From JACPHD01 sp964431805 (GTDB lineage: Bacteria > Patescibacteriota > Patescibacteriia > Patescibacteriales > GWC2-42-12): a DNA stretch of 6,612 nt. Under the pieces are notes generated by a model that worked only from the letters and a program-made list of their open reading frames with translations, did no database searches and was not told the origin of the DNA. The stretch is from NCBI GenBank assembly GCA_964431805.1, contig CAYSKV010000021.1:1-6612 (forward strand), written 5' to 3'. The position numbers and the translations under genes are program-made. Below are positions 1 to 5,906 of this stretch, piece after piece; positions within the stretch are counted from its first letter, which is position 1, and every line of letters begins with the position of its first letter.

Positions 1-161
1 TAAAATTAAAACCTGAATTTATAGAAGAAGCCGGCGAATGCGGCTTAAAATCAATCATGATTTTACTCGGCATTTTAGAAGGCGTAAAATACGAACCACA
101 ACTTTTATCTTACGAATATCCTTTTGGCGTTGGCTATTTAGTAATGAACTTAGAATTATAA
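1..161 (+). CDS. 3' end of a probable Memo / AmmeMemoRadiSam system protein B family gene (partial)
   Basis: An open frame runs from the window edge (first full codon at 3) to a TAA at 159-161 and gives about 52 C-terminal residues. It contains EEAGECGLKSIMILLG followed by LLSYEYPFGVGYLVMN. The Cys-Gly pair before a hydrophobic helix, and the closing Ser-Tyr-x-x-Pro-Phe-Gly-Val-Gly-Tyr-Leu strand, resemble the C-terminus of Memo-like (AmmeMemoRadiSam system protein B, class III dioxygenase fold) proteins. This assignment is from memory of the family. The metal-binding part lies outside the window, so activity cannot be judged. Codon use matches the other genes, which supports a real coding end. 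The last 28 bp overlap, tail to tail, the end of the minus-strand gene at 134-451. Confidence 0.6.
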   Translation, partial: KLKPEFIEEAGECGLKSIMILLGILEGVKYEPQLLSYEYPFGVGYLVMNLEL

Positions 162-451
162 TTTTTATTTGGCGCTTTACCGCCGGCGACTTTAAAAAAA
201 TATTTCCATTTTTCTCCGGTTTGGCATAACTCCTTAGTATCATTTAAACATTTCTCAATATAAATTCTTGGTCTTTCCTTACATATTTTAAAAACCGCGC
301 TTCTTTTGAAATTTGGAATATTCAATTCTTTAATTACCTGCAAAGCTAAATCTTGCCAAGCATAAGCCGGCGCTTGCGGTCGCGACGCTCGGTTTTTTGA
401 ATCCTGATTAAATAAATCGCTTAATTTTTCTAAACCTTTATCTGTTTGCAT
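134..451 (-). CDS. conserved-looking hypothetical protein, 105 aa
   Basis: I do not recognise this protein and assign no function. It is soluble, with no signal peptide or membrane segment. The N-terminal 25 residues look polar and flexible. Residues about 28-88 look like a compact, mostly helical domain: APAYAWQDLALQVIKELNIP, then FKRSAVFKICKE, RIYIEKCLNDTKEL and GEKWKYFFKV. It is rich in aromatic and basic residues with two cysteines (C57, C76), and could be a small nucleic-acid-binding domain, but that is a guess. The tail (89-105) is basic and Asn/Lys rich. The ATG at 451 is chosen because an extended -10 element ends 6 bp upstream, which implies a leaderless mRNA. The gene is divergent from def and overlaps the end of the upstream plus-strand gene by 28 bp. 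Reading as a real gene is supported by its codon use and its own promoter. Confidence 0.7.
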   Translation of the reverse strand: MQTDKGLEKLSDLFNQDSKNRASRPQAPAYAWQDLALQVIKELNIPNFKRSAVFKICKERPRIYIEKCLNDTKELCQTGEKWKYFFKVAGGKAPNKNYNSKFITK

Positions 452-457
452 AATGTA

Positions 458-486
458 ATTATATCATATATACTTGATACTTAACA
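458..486 (-). promoter_or_regulatory. extended -10 promoter of the 105-aa gene, leaderless
   Basis: On the minus strand, TGATATAAT (TG-n-TATAAT, an extended -10) has its TATAAT hexamer at 463-458. Six bases separate it from the ATG at 451-449, so transcription should begin at or next to the start codon. A -35 element is weak (TGTTAA at 486-481 with a 17-bp spacer), as is common for extended -10 promoters. Confidence 0.6.
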
Positions 487-502
487 CTTTATATTTTATA
501 CT
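474..502 (+). promoter_or_regulatory. sigma-70-type promoter of def-fmt-tRNA-Glu, leaderless
   Basis: TTGATA (474-479; consensus TTGACA), a 17-bp spacer and TATACT (497-502; consensus TATAAT) form a good housekeeping promoter. The def ATG begins at 509, 7 bp after the -10. The expected +1 therefore falls on or within a base or two of the A of ATG, which predicts a leaderless def mRNA. The spacer and -35 are interleaved with the divergent promoter, so the two may compete for polymerase. Confidence 0.75.
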
Positions 503-508
503 GATTTT

Positions 509-985
509 ATGCCAATCTTAAAAATAATAACTCAACCTAATCCGATTTTAAGAAAAAAATCTACTGAAATAAAACCGGAAATAATAAAAAGCCGCGAATT
601 TCAAGGCCTGATTTCTGCTATGGCAAAAACTATGCTTAAAACCGATGGCGTTGGTTTAGCGGCTCCGCAAATAGCAAAAAATATCCGTTTAGTCGTTATT
701 AATTCTAAAGACGGCGTTTTCCCCTTAATTAACCCTAAATTTATTAAAAAATCTTGGGCGCGCGAACTTGGGCAAGAAGGCTGCTTATCAATTCCTGGAG
801 TTTTCGGCAAAGTTAAAAGGCATAAAAAAATCAGCTTAACTTTTTATGATAAAAATGGAAACAAAATAAAAATGACGGCTGAAGGCATGATGGCGCGAGT
901 TATCCAGCATGAAGTCGATCATCTTGACGGCATCTTATTCATAGACAAAGCAGTAGAAATTGAAAAAATTAAAAATAATAAATAA
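509..985 (+). CDS. def: peptide deformylase
   Basis: Cytoplasmic metalloenzyme that removes the N-formyl group from nascent proteins, the step that reverses the work of Fmt encoded next door. All three family motifs are present: GVGLAAPQ at residues 47-54 (motif 1), EGCLS at 90-94 with metal ligand C92 (motif 2), and QHEVDHLDG at 133-141 (motif 3, HExxH) with ligands H134 and H138 and catalytic E135. At 158 residues it is slightly shorter than E. coli Def (about 169) and complete. Its lysine-rich tail is short. The ATG at 509 fits the canonical N-terminus (MPILKIITQPNPILRKKS), and a -10 box sits 7 bp upstream. The def stop (TAA 983-985) abuts the fmt ATG, so the two genes are surely co-transcribed and possibly translationally coupled. 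Confidence 0.97.
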   Translation: MPILKIITQPNPILRKKSTEIKPEIIKSREFQGLISAMAKTMLKTDGVGLAAPQIAKNIRLVVINSKDGVFPLINPKFIKKSWARELGQEGCLSIPGVFGKVKRHKKISLTFYDKNGNKIKMTAEGMMARVIQHEVDHLDGILFIDKAVEIEKIKNNK

Positions 986-1921
986 ATGAACAAAATTAAA
1001 ATAATTTTTATCGGTACGGCTGAATTTGGTTTACCGGCTTTTGAAGCTTTAACTAAAGATGATAATTTTGAAATAGTTTTAGTTATAACTCAACCGGACA
1101 AACCAGTAGGCAGAAAACAAGTCGTTACCTCCTCGCCCATAAAAATAGCGGCTGAGAAAAAAAATATTACGATTTTGCAGCCGGATCATATTATAGATAT
1201 TAGGGAAAAAATTTCTCTATTAAAAACGGATGTCATTGTCGTCGCGGCCTACGCCCAAATTATACCAGAAGAAATTTTAAATTTACCGAAATATGGCTGC
1301 CTTAATTTGCATGCTTCGCTTTTACCAAAATATCGTGGCGCGGCTATAATTCAAGCCGCTATTTTAAACGGCGACGAACAAACCGGTTTAACTATTATAA
1401 AAATGGATAAAGGTTTAGATACTGGCCAGATTTTAGCTCAAACTATAATTAAAATAGAAAATAACGATACGGCCGAAACTTTATATGATAAATTATCGGC
1501 CATGGGCGCTGATTTTACGGTTGAAACCATAAAAAAATATCTAGCCGGGAAAATTACGCCGAGAGAGCAAGACTCTAGCCAAGCTAGTTATGTTAAAGTT
1601 TTAAAAAAAAGTGATGGTTTAATCGATTGGAAAAAATCAGCCATAGAAATTGAAAGATTTATTAGAGCTATGAATTCTTGGCCAATGGCTTGGACTTGGC
1701 AAGACGGCAAACAAGTTAAAATAATTTCCGCGCAAAATCAACCAATAGAAATCAATTCTTATAAACCTGGCAAAACTTTTAAATACAATAACGGCTTAGC
1801 CGTACAATGCGGCCGAGATGCTTTAATTATAAAAAAACTGCAGTTTGAAGGAAAAAGCGCTTTAGAGAGTGAAGAATTTTTAAGAGGCCATGAAAATTTT
1901 ATTGGCGCCGTACTAGGTTAA
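986..1921 (+). CDS. fmt: methionyl-tRNA formyltransferase
   Basis: Transfers a formyl group from 10-formyl-THF to initiator Met-tRNA in the cytoplasm. The N-terminal formyltransferase domain (about 1-205) opens with IIFIGTAEFGLPAFEAL. It holds the active-site segment LNLHASLLPKYRGAA (106-120), with N107 and H109 as catalytic residues, and MDKGLDTGQIL (140-150) with the essential Asp at 145. The C-terminal tRNA-binding domain (about 206-311) begins with SDGLIDWKKSAIEIERFIRAM and contains the usual MNSWPMAWT stretch. Length 311 is normal (E. coli 315). A small deviation is isoleucine at 121, where the usual motif reads RGAAPI. The start ATG follows the def stop without a gap. No Shine-Dalgarno is seen, so coupling or an A-rich context (AATAAATAA) probably serves. 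A tRNA gene begins 4 bp after the stop. Confidence 0.97.
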   Translation: MNKIKIIFIGTAEFGLPAFEALTKDDNFEIVLVITQPDKPVGRKQVVTSSPIKIAAEKKNITILQPDHIIDIREKISLLKTDVIVVAAYAQIIPEEILNLPKYGCLNLHASLLPKYRGAAIIQAAILNGDEQTGLTIIKMDKGLDTGQILAQTIIKIENNDTAETLYDKLSAMGADFTVETIKKYLAGKITPREQDSSQASYVKVLKKSDGLIDWKKSAIEIERFIRAMNSWPMAWTWQDGKQVKIISAQNQPIEINSYKPGKTFKYNNGLAVQCGRDALIIKKLQFEGKSALESEEFLRGHENFIGAVLG

Positions 1922-1925
1922 TTAT

Positions 1926-1997
1926 GCCGCCATCGTCTAACGGTTAGGACGCCAGGTTCTCATCCTGGTAATAGGAGTTCGATTCTCCTTGGCGGTA
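1926..1997 (+). tRNA. tRNA-Glu (anticodon CUC)
   Basis: A complete 72-nt cloverleaf. The acceptor is GCCGCCA (1926-1932) with TGGCGGT (1990-1996), discriminator A1997. The D stem is GTCT/GGAC (1935-1938/1947-1950), and the anticodon stem is CCAGG/CCTGG (1952-1956/1964-1968) around the loop TTCTCAT, giving anticodon CTC (1959-1961), which reads GAG. The variable loop has 4 nt. The T arm is AGGAG/CTCCT (1973-1977/1985-1989) with loop TTCGATT. The 5' start GCCGCCATCGTCTA and the D loop are typical of bacterial tRNA-Glu. CCA is not encoded (CAA follows). The first acceptor pair is a G-U wobble. The gene lies 4 bp after fmt and ahead of a terminator, so it is probably processed from the def-fmt transcript. 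Confidence 0.96.
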
Positions 1998-2000
1998 CAA

Positions 2001-2040
2001 TAATAAAAAAACAGATGAATAATCATCTGTTTTTTTATTA
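2001..2040. terminator. bidirectional intrinsic terminator between tRNA-Glu and ftsI
   Basis: A perfect inverted repeat: 18-nt arms (2001-2018 and 2023-2040) around the loop ATAA. The core stem is ACAGATGA/TCATCTGT, flanked by seven A on one side and seven T on the other, so both strands read as a hairpin followed by a U tract. It lies 3 bp after the tRNA on the plus strand and 6 bp after the ftsI stop on the minus strand. It should stop the two converging operons. Confidence 0.93.
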
Positions 2041-2046
2041 TATAAA

Positions 2047-4131
2047 TTATTTTTTATCATCAGTTATGTTTCTTTGCTTTGGCACCTGCCAATAATTAAG
2101 CATATATTCGGCCAATTCGCCGAAGAGCGGCGCGGCCGAACTTTCCGCCCATTCAACGTCTCGCGGCTGATCGATTCTAACTAACATAACAAATTTAGGA
2201 TCATCGGCCGGAGCAAAACCGGCGAAAGAACCAATATGAGCGCCGGCTTGGTAACCGCCGCTTTTTGCCGGAACTTGAGCTGTGCCGGTCTTGCCGGCAA
2301 CATAATAACCTTTAACCCCGGCTTTTTTACCATGCCCGTTTTCTACTACATTAACCATCATACCGCTTAAAATGGCCGCGGCCTTTTCTGAAACTGCCCG
2401 ACCGATTATTTTAGATTCAGTTTTAATTTTAGTCCCATCCGGCTTAACTATTTCTTTAACAATATACGGCTTCATCATAATTCCTTTATTAGCTAAAGCT
2501 AAAAATGCTGAGACCATTTGTATGGGCGTAACCGCCATACCTTGGCCAAACGAAGCCGTGGCGGCGTAAAGTTCACCAACCGGTTTTTTTGTTAAATTTT
2601 TTATATCGCCTTTACTTTCGCCCTCAAGTTCAATGCCGGTTTTTTCCCCAAAACCAAACTTTTTTACATACTCTGAAAATAAGTCTGGCCCGATTGATCT
2701 CATGGCAAAAATAGCTCCGGTATTTAAAGATTTTTCTAAAACTTCAGTCATGGTTTGCACGCCGTTAGCTTTATGATCGGAATTTTCTATTTTATATTTT
2801 GCAATTATAACTTGACCGGTATCTTCATAAGTTGTCTGCGGGGTTACTTTTCGCTGATCTAGCGCCATGGCCATGGTAATAACTTTAAAAATTGAACCTG
2901 GCTCATATTGAGAAAAAATCGCCGGATTAGTAAAATCCTTTATATCTTTTACATCTTTATAATTATTGCCATCGTAATCAGGGCTAGAGCACATAGCTAA
3001 AACTGCGCCGGTACTAGGCTCTAAAATTATAACGCTGCCGCCATCAGCGCCATGCCTAGCCACCGCTTCATTTAATTTTTGGCAAGCCGTAAATTGGATT
3101 GAACGATTAATAGTTAAAATTAAATCGCTGCCATCTTCGGCTTTATTATATTCGCGGTCATTAATAATTATCGGGTCGCCCTTAGCGTCTCGTTCAACTT
3201 TAATTGAACCGGCAGCTCCAGCCAATTCTTCGTCAAAAAATTCTTCTAAACCATATCTGCCCTGCTGCTTATCGCCGACGTAACCGACGAAGCCTAAAAT
3301 ATTAGAGCCGATATTTTCTTCTGGATAAAAACGAAAAGAACTTTCATTAAAACTAATACCATCTATTTTAAATTCCTTTTTCTCTCCATGATTTAAAATA
3401 AACATGGCGTCGCCGTCAATTTCTAAATCTTCAATTTTTAAATTATCGGCTGGCTGGCTTAAAGTTAAATAAAACTGTTTTAAAACTGGTTCATCAACTT
3501 TTTGCTCAAGCGGTTCGTAAATATCACCTGGTTTATCAAGCTTTTTAAGATAAGCGTCAATCGCCTCTTTTTTTCTTAAATTAATTTCCGCTTCACGCCT
3601 AACCTGCCTTAAATCTTGAAATGTTTTATCAGCTAAAAGCGCTTGATGTCTAGCAATTATTTCCGCTTCCTTTACTTTATAAGCTTCATCTTTTACATCG
3701 CCTAAAATTTTTATTTCCGCTTTTAAATTATTTTCATCTTCCTTTTTAAAAATTGCCTCAACTTCTTTCTCTACTTTTTCTTTTTTAAAAACTACATAAA
3801 GTTGTTCGCTGATTTTTTCCGCCTCTTTTATATCTTTTGGCACAGCGAAAAGTAAAGCAAAATTTTTATTAGTAGCAATTGGATAAAGTTGATTGTCGGC
3901 GCTCTTAACATCGTTTTGAATAAAAATTCTCCCACGAACCGGATTAATGAGGTTATAAATTTGATGCTGGTCGGAAGCTAGATTAGAATATAAATCATAA
4001 TTTAAAACCTGCAGACTAATTAATTTATATATAACAACTCCAGCCAATAAAAAAATAATCGCTATTATTAAATTAATGCGACTATTATTTATTTTATCAT
4101 TATTACCTTGTCTTTTTTTCCAAAACGACAT
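2047..4131 (-). CDS. ftsI: septal peptidoglycan transpeptidase, class B penicillin-binding protein (FtsI/PBP3 type)
   Basis: Cross-links peptidoglycan outside the membrane, most likely at the division septum, given its place after the FtsL-like gene. The 694 residues begin with a basic cytoplasmic tail (1-19), then one membrane segment (about 20-43) and the pedestal (about 60-310; NPVRGRIFI at 63-71, FRFYPEENIGSNILGFVGYV at 266-285). The transpeptidase domain (about 335-685) has all three catalytic motifs: SIFK (S413 nucleophile, K416), SLN (468-470) and KTG (614-616). No PASTA domain follows. The pedestal carries an extra charged, helix-rich stretch (about 115-195). The start fits the basic tail plus anchor; no Shine-Dalgarno is visible. 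The gene is last in the cluster and ends 6 bp from the shared terminator. A 138-bp gap with palindromes separates it from ftsL, so separate control is possible. An elongation PBP2 is a less likely alternative. Confidence 0.93.
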   Translation of the reverse strand: MSFWKKRQGNNDKINNSRINLIIAIIFLLAGVVIYKLISLQVLNYDLYSNLASDQHQIYNLINPVRGRIFIQNDVKSADNQLYPIATNKNFALLFAVPKDIKEAEKISEQLYVVFKKEKVEKEVEAIFKKEDENNLKAEIKILGDVKDEAYKVKEAEIIARHQALLADKTFQDLRQVRREAEINLRKKEAIDAYLKKLDKPGDIYEPLEQKVDEPVLKQFYLTLSQPADNLKIEDLEIDGDAMFILNHGEKKEFKIDGISFNESSFRFYPEENIGSNILGFVGYVGDKQQGRYGLEEFFDEELAGAAGSIKVERDAKGDPIIINDREYNKAEDGSDLILTINRSIQFTACQKLNEAVARHGADGGSVIILEPSTGAVLAMCSSPDYDGNNYKDVKDIKDFTNPAIFSQYEPGSIFKVITMAMALDQRKVTPQTTYEDTGQVIIAKYKIENSDHKANGVQTMTEVLEKSLNTGAIFAMRSIGPDLFSEYVKKFGFGEKTGIELEGESKGDIKNLTKKPVGELYAATASFGQGMAVTPIQMVSAFLALANKGIMMKPYIVKEIVKPDGTKIKTESKIIGRAVSEKAAAILSGMMVNVVENGHGKKAGVKGYYVAGKTGTAQVPAKSGGYQAGAHIGSFAGFAPADDPKFVMLVRIDQPRDVEWAESSAAPLFGELAEYMLNYWQVPKQRNITDDKK

Positions 4132-4140
4132 AAATTATCT

Positions 4141-4195
4141 ATTAAAAAAATTTTAATGGCCGTAGGGCTTCGCTCGCTATTAAAATTTTTTTAAT
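4141..4195. repeat. 55-bp inverted repeat with GC-rich centre, just upstream of ftsI
   Basis: Perfect 17-nt arms made only of A and T (4141-4157 and 4179-4195) enclose a GC-rich 21-nt centre (4158-4178, about 15 G/C). It ends 9 bp before the ftsI start codon. The form is that of a short palindromic repeat or miniature element, or an RNA hairpin in the ftsI leader. It lacks a classic GC stem plus U tract, so a plain terminator is less likely. Which role applies cannot be told from one copy. Confidence 0.6.
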
Positions 4196-4215
4196 ACCTT
4201 GTATTTTTTATTTAT

Positions 4216-4227
4216 CCCCTTGCGGGG
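4216..4227. repeat. short GC hairpin CCCC-TTGC-GGGG
   Basis: Four G-C pairs around a 4-nt loop, alone in an AT-rich gap between ftsL and ftsI. No U tract follows on either strand, so it is not a convincing terminator by itself. It may be part of the leader structure of ftsI. Confidence 0.4.
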
Positions 4228-4236
4228 AAAGCATTG

Positions 4237-4260
4237 AAAACTTTTTTTAAAAAAAGTTTT
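4237..4260. repeat. 24-bp perfect A/T palindrome after ftsL
   Basis: AAAACTTTTTTT followed directly by its reverse complement, centred at 4248/4249, 9 bp after the ftsL stop on the minus strand. As RNA it would form a weak, all-AU (plus one GC) stem ending in U residues. It could be a weak attenuating terminator between ftsL and ftsI, or simply low-complexity sequence. Confidence 0.4.
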
Positions 4261-4269
4261 TAAATAGTT

Positions 4270-4620
4270 CTATTTTTTTGCCACTACCTCGGTCACAAAA
4301 CTTAAATAACTCATTTCTCCGGCCGCCACCATTTTTAGATCTCTTACTTTTTCTTTAATATTTGAATAAGAACTTAAATCCAAAGCATTAAGTTCGAGTT
4401 TATTATTAGCTTCAATTAATTTATTTTTTTGCTGCTTTAGCTCAGTTAAAGCAAAGCCCTTGATTGATAAATCATTAACCCCAGCCACATAATAAACCAA
4501 TATGACAATTATAGCAAAAAATATAATTTTGTTAAAATTTTTTAAATTAAATATCTTTTTTAAGGATAGTAATTTTTTGGTTTTGATTTCTGTTTTTTCC
4601 ACCCCATTAGAAGTATTCAT
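4270..4620 (-). CDS. ftsL: FtsL/DivIC-like bitopic septum protein
   Basis: A 116-residue protein with the plan of FtsL/DivIC division proteins. It has a basic cytoplasmic N-terminus (1-30, many Lys), one membrane segment (about 31-47, IIFFAIIVILVYYVAG), then an extracytoplasmic coiled coil (about 55-80, LTELKQQKNKLIEANNKLE) and a short C-terminal region. Such proteins bridge the early Z-ring parts and the FtsW/FtsI synthase. Sequence identity in this family is always low, so the call rests on topology and on the position between rsmH and ftsI, where ftsL stands in most dcw clusters. The ATG at 4620 is preceded by the A-rich AAAAACAAATATT also seen, nearly unchanged, before other starts here. 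A DivIC/FtsB type protein cannot be excluded. Confidence 0.75.
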   Translation of the reverse strand: MNTSNGVEKTEIKTKKLLSLKKIFNLKNFNKIIFFAIIVILVYYVAGVNDLSIKGFALTELKQQKNKLIEANNKLELNALDLSSYSNIKEKVRDLKMVAAGEMSYLSFVTEVVAKK

Positions 4621-4707
4621 AATATTTGTTTTTGCTTACCCCGTTGTATGTCTCTTTTACTATAAGACTTCTAGCGGTGTAAATATTTATTTTTATTTTT
4701 TTATTTA

Positions 4708-4763
4708 CCCCGTCAAATAATTTTACTTCAAGTAAAATTAGCGCGAGGCGCTATTTGACCGGG
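4708..4763. repeat. composite inverted repeat overlapping the 3' end of rsmH
   Basis: An outer stem pairs 4708-4718 with 4753-4763 (11 positions, one C-C mismatch). Inside lie two hairpins: AATTTTACTT/AAGTAAAATT (4719-4728/4730-4739) and AGCGC-GAG-GCGCT (4740-4752). Together they can form a three-way junction or cruciform. The right outer arm contains the last codons and stop of rsmH, so an inverted copy of that gene end (GTCAAAT) sits about 40 bp downstream of it. No U tract follows on the minus strand. It may be a processing or mRNA-stability element, or a trace of a palindromic insertion. Confidence 0.55.
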
Positions 4764-5710
4764 TGTATTTTACTAACCGCCCTAAGCTTAGCGCTCCTAG
4801 ATCTCGGATTTTTTAAGACCTCCTCCTCAGTCGGCCTTAAAATTTTATGATTTAATATTTGAAAACTGGCTTTATGCCCGCATTGGCAGATTGGCATGGT
4901 TGGCGGACAAAGACAATCTCTAGACTCTTGTTTAAAATATTGTTTAACTATCCTATCCTCTAAACTATGGTAAGAAATAATTACTAATTTACCGCCCATT
5001 TTTAATAAACTCTCCGCTTGAGGTAAAACTGCTTGTAAATTCTCTAATTCTTGATTAACGGCGATGCGCAAGGCTTGAAAAACTTTAGTAGCTGGGTGTA
5101 TTTTTGTTTGAAATCTTTTTGGTATAGCTTTAATAATAATTTCAACTAATTTACCTGTGGTAATAATTCTCTCTAATTTACGTTCATTAACTATGGCTAA
5201 AGCAATTTTATAAGCGAATTGTTCTTCACCGTAATCTTTAAATATTTTGGCTAAATCTTCAGCGCTCCAATTGTTAATAATATTTTCTGCCGTCTCCCCT
5301 GTTTGCTCGCCAAAATTCATTCCTAACGGCGCATTAGATATGTTAAAAGAAAATCCTCGATTCCGGTCTTCGAGTTGAGCTGATGATAACCCCAAATCAA
5401 GTACAATGCCGTCGAATTTGGCATTCGCCGTAAAATATTTTTCAACAATGATTTGCAAATTTTTAAAATTGTCATGGGCTAAAATTATGTTTTTGTTTTT
5501 TATTTCTGTTTTGAAATTTAATTTGGCGTTAGTTATGGCTAAATCATCTAAATCAATAGCTAAAACTTTTCCTGTCTCGCCGATTCTTTCTAAAATCGCT
5601 TTGCTGTAACCGCCGCCGCCTAAAGTGCAATCTATAAAATTTTCTCCGGGCTCCGGATTAAGAATCTCTATCACCTCTTTAAGCATGACTGGCACATGTT
5701 GATATTTCAT
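4751..5710 (-). CDS. rsmH: 16S rRNA (cytosine-1402-N4)-methyltransferase
   Basis: Uses SAM to methylate N4 of C1402 in the decoding site of 16S rRNA; long known as MraW in the dcw cluster. Family motifs in order: HVPVML (5-10), the SAM loop DCTLGGGGYS (27-36), AIDLDD (51-56), FDGIVLDLGLSSAQLEDRNRGFSF (99-122), HPATKVFQALRIAVNQEL (205-222), SYHSLEDRIVKQYFK (246-260), CLCPP with CQCG (266-278), and the C-terminal SRSAKLRAV (304-312). At 319 residues it is full length. The usual PLDMRMD motif reads PLGMNFG (128-134), losing two acidic residues. The start matches the family N-terminus; no Shine-Dalgarno is seen (AAAATCA precedes the ATG). It follows a 45-codon ORF by 26 bp and precedes the ftsL-like gene by 130 bp. 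Confidence 0.97.
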   Translation of the reverse strand: MKYQHVPVMLKEVIEILNPEPGENFIDCTLGGGGYSKAILERIGETGKVLAIDLDDLAITNAKLNFKTEIKNKNIILAHDNFKNLQIIVEKYFTANAKFDGIVLDLGLSSAQLEDRNRGFSFNISNAPLGMNFGEQTGETAENIINNWSAEDLAKIFKDYGEEQFAYKIALAIVNERKLERIITTGKLVEIIIKAIPKRFQTKIHPATKVFQALRIAVNQELENLQAVLPQAESLLKMGGKLVIISYHSLEDRIVKQYFKQESRDCLCPPTMPICQCGHKASFQILNHKILRPTEEEVLKNPRSRSAKLRAVSKIHPVK

Positions 5711-5736
5711 TGATTTTAATAAATAGCGTTTTAAAG

Positions 5737-5874
5737 CTACAAAACTAAAGCTCTTTGTCTTTGCGCTAAAACTTGCCTTAAAACTCCGCTATCAACCAAC
5801 GGCGCTTTTATAATTCTTACTCTTACGCTTTGAGCTTGTTTTTTAGTGTCTTGGCAAACAATTGATTTAGTCAT
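5737..5874 (-). CDS. small basic hypothetical protein, 45 aa, between mraZ and rsmH
   Basis: An uninterrupted ATG-to-TAG frame fills most of the 196-bp gap between mraZ and rsmH: 32 bp after the mraZ stop and 26 bp before the rsmH start. The product is basic (nine Lys/Arg against two Asp), has one Cys (C7), and seems to have a beta-prone middle (SVRVRIIKAP, 16-25) followed by a helix rich in Gln, Arg and Leu (31-45). I do not recognise it. Support for translation comes from the tight operon spacing, ordinary codon use and the A-rich context AAAAACAAAAATATG at its start, which recurs elsewhere in the operon. It could be a small division-associated or RNA/DNA-binding protein, but nothing in the sequence decides this. 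It might also be a chance ORF in a leader. Confidence 0.5.
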   Translation of the reverse strand: MTKSIVCQDTKKQAQSVRVRIIKAPLVDSGVLRQVLAQRQRALVL

Positions 5875-5906
5875 ATTTTTGTTTTTGTTTTATTTATTTT
5901 ATATTT

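Noticed and set aside
38..243. Open frames on both strands in 38-243 other than the Memo-like end and the 105-aa gene
   Set aside because: They are low-complexity, Lys/Arg/Phe/Ile-rich frames that overlap two better supported coding ends in other frames.
2372..2569. 65-codon plus-strand frame inside ftsI
   Set aside because: Antisense shadow of the conserved transpeptidase domain; no promoter or family resemblance.
4132..4269. A CRISPR-like or IS element in the ftsL-ftsI gap
   Set aside because: The repeats are inverted, differ from one another, and no direct repeat with regular spacers, transposase or target-site duplication is visible.
4502..4720. 72-codon plus-strand frame, very rich in Phe and Ile
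   Set aside because: Mostly antisense to the membrane segment and N-terminus of the FtsL-like gene plus T-rich spacer; composition explains the hydrophobicity.
5406..5609. 67-codon plus-strand frame inside rsmH
   Set aside because: Antisense shadow of the conserved SAM-binding region of rsmH.
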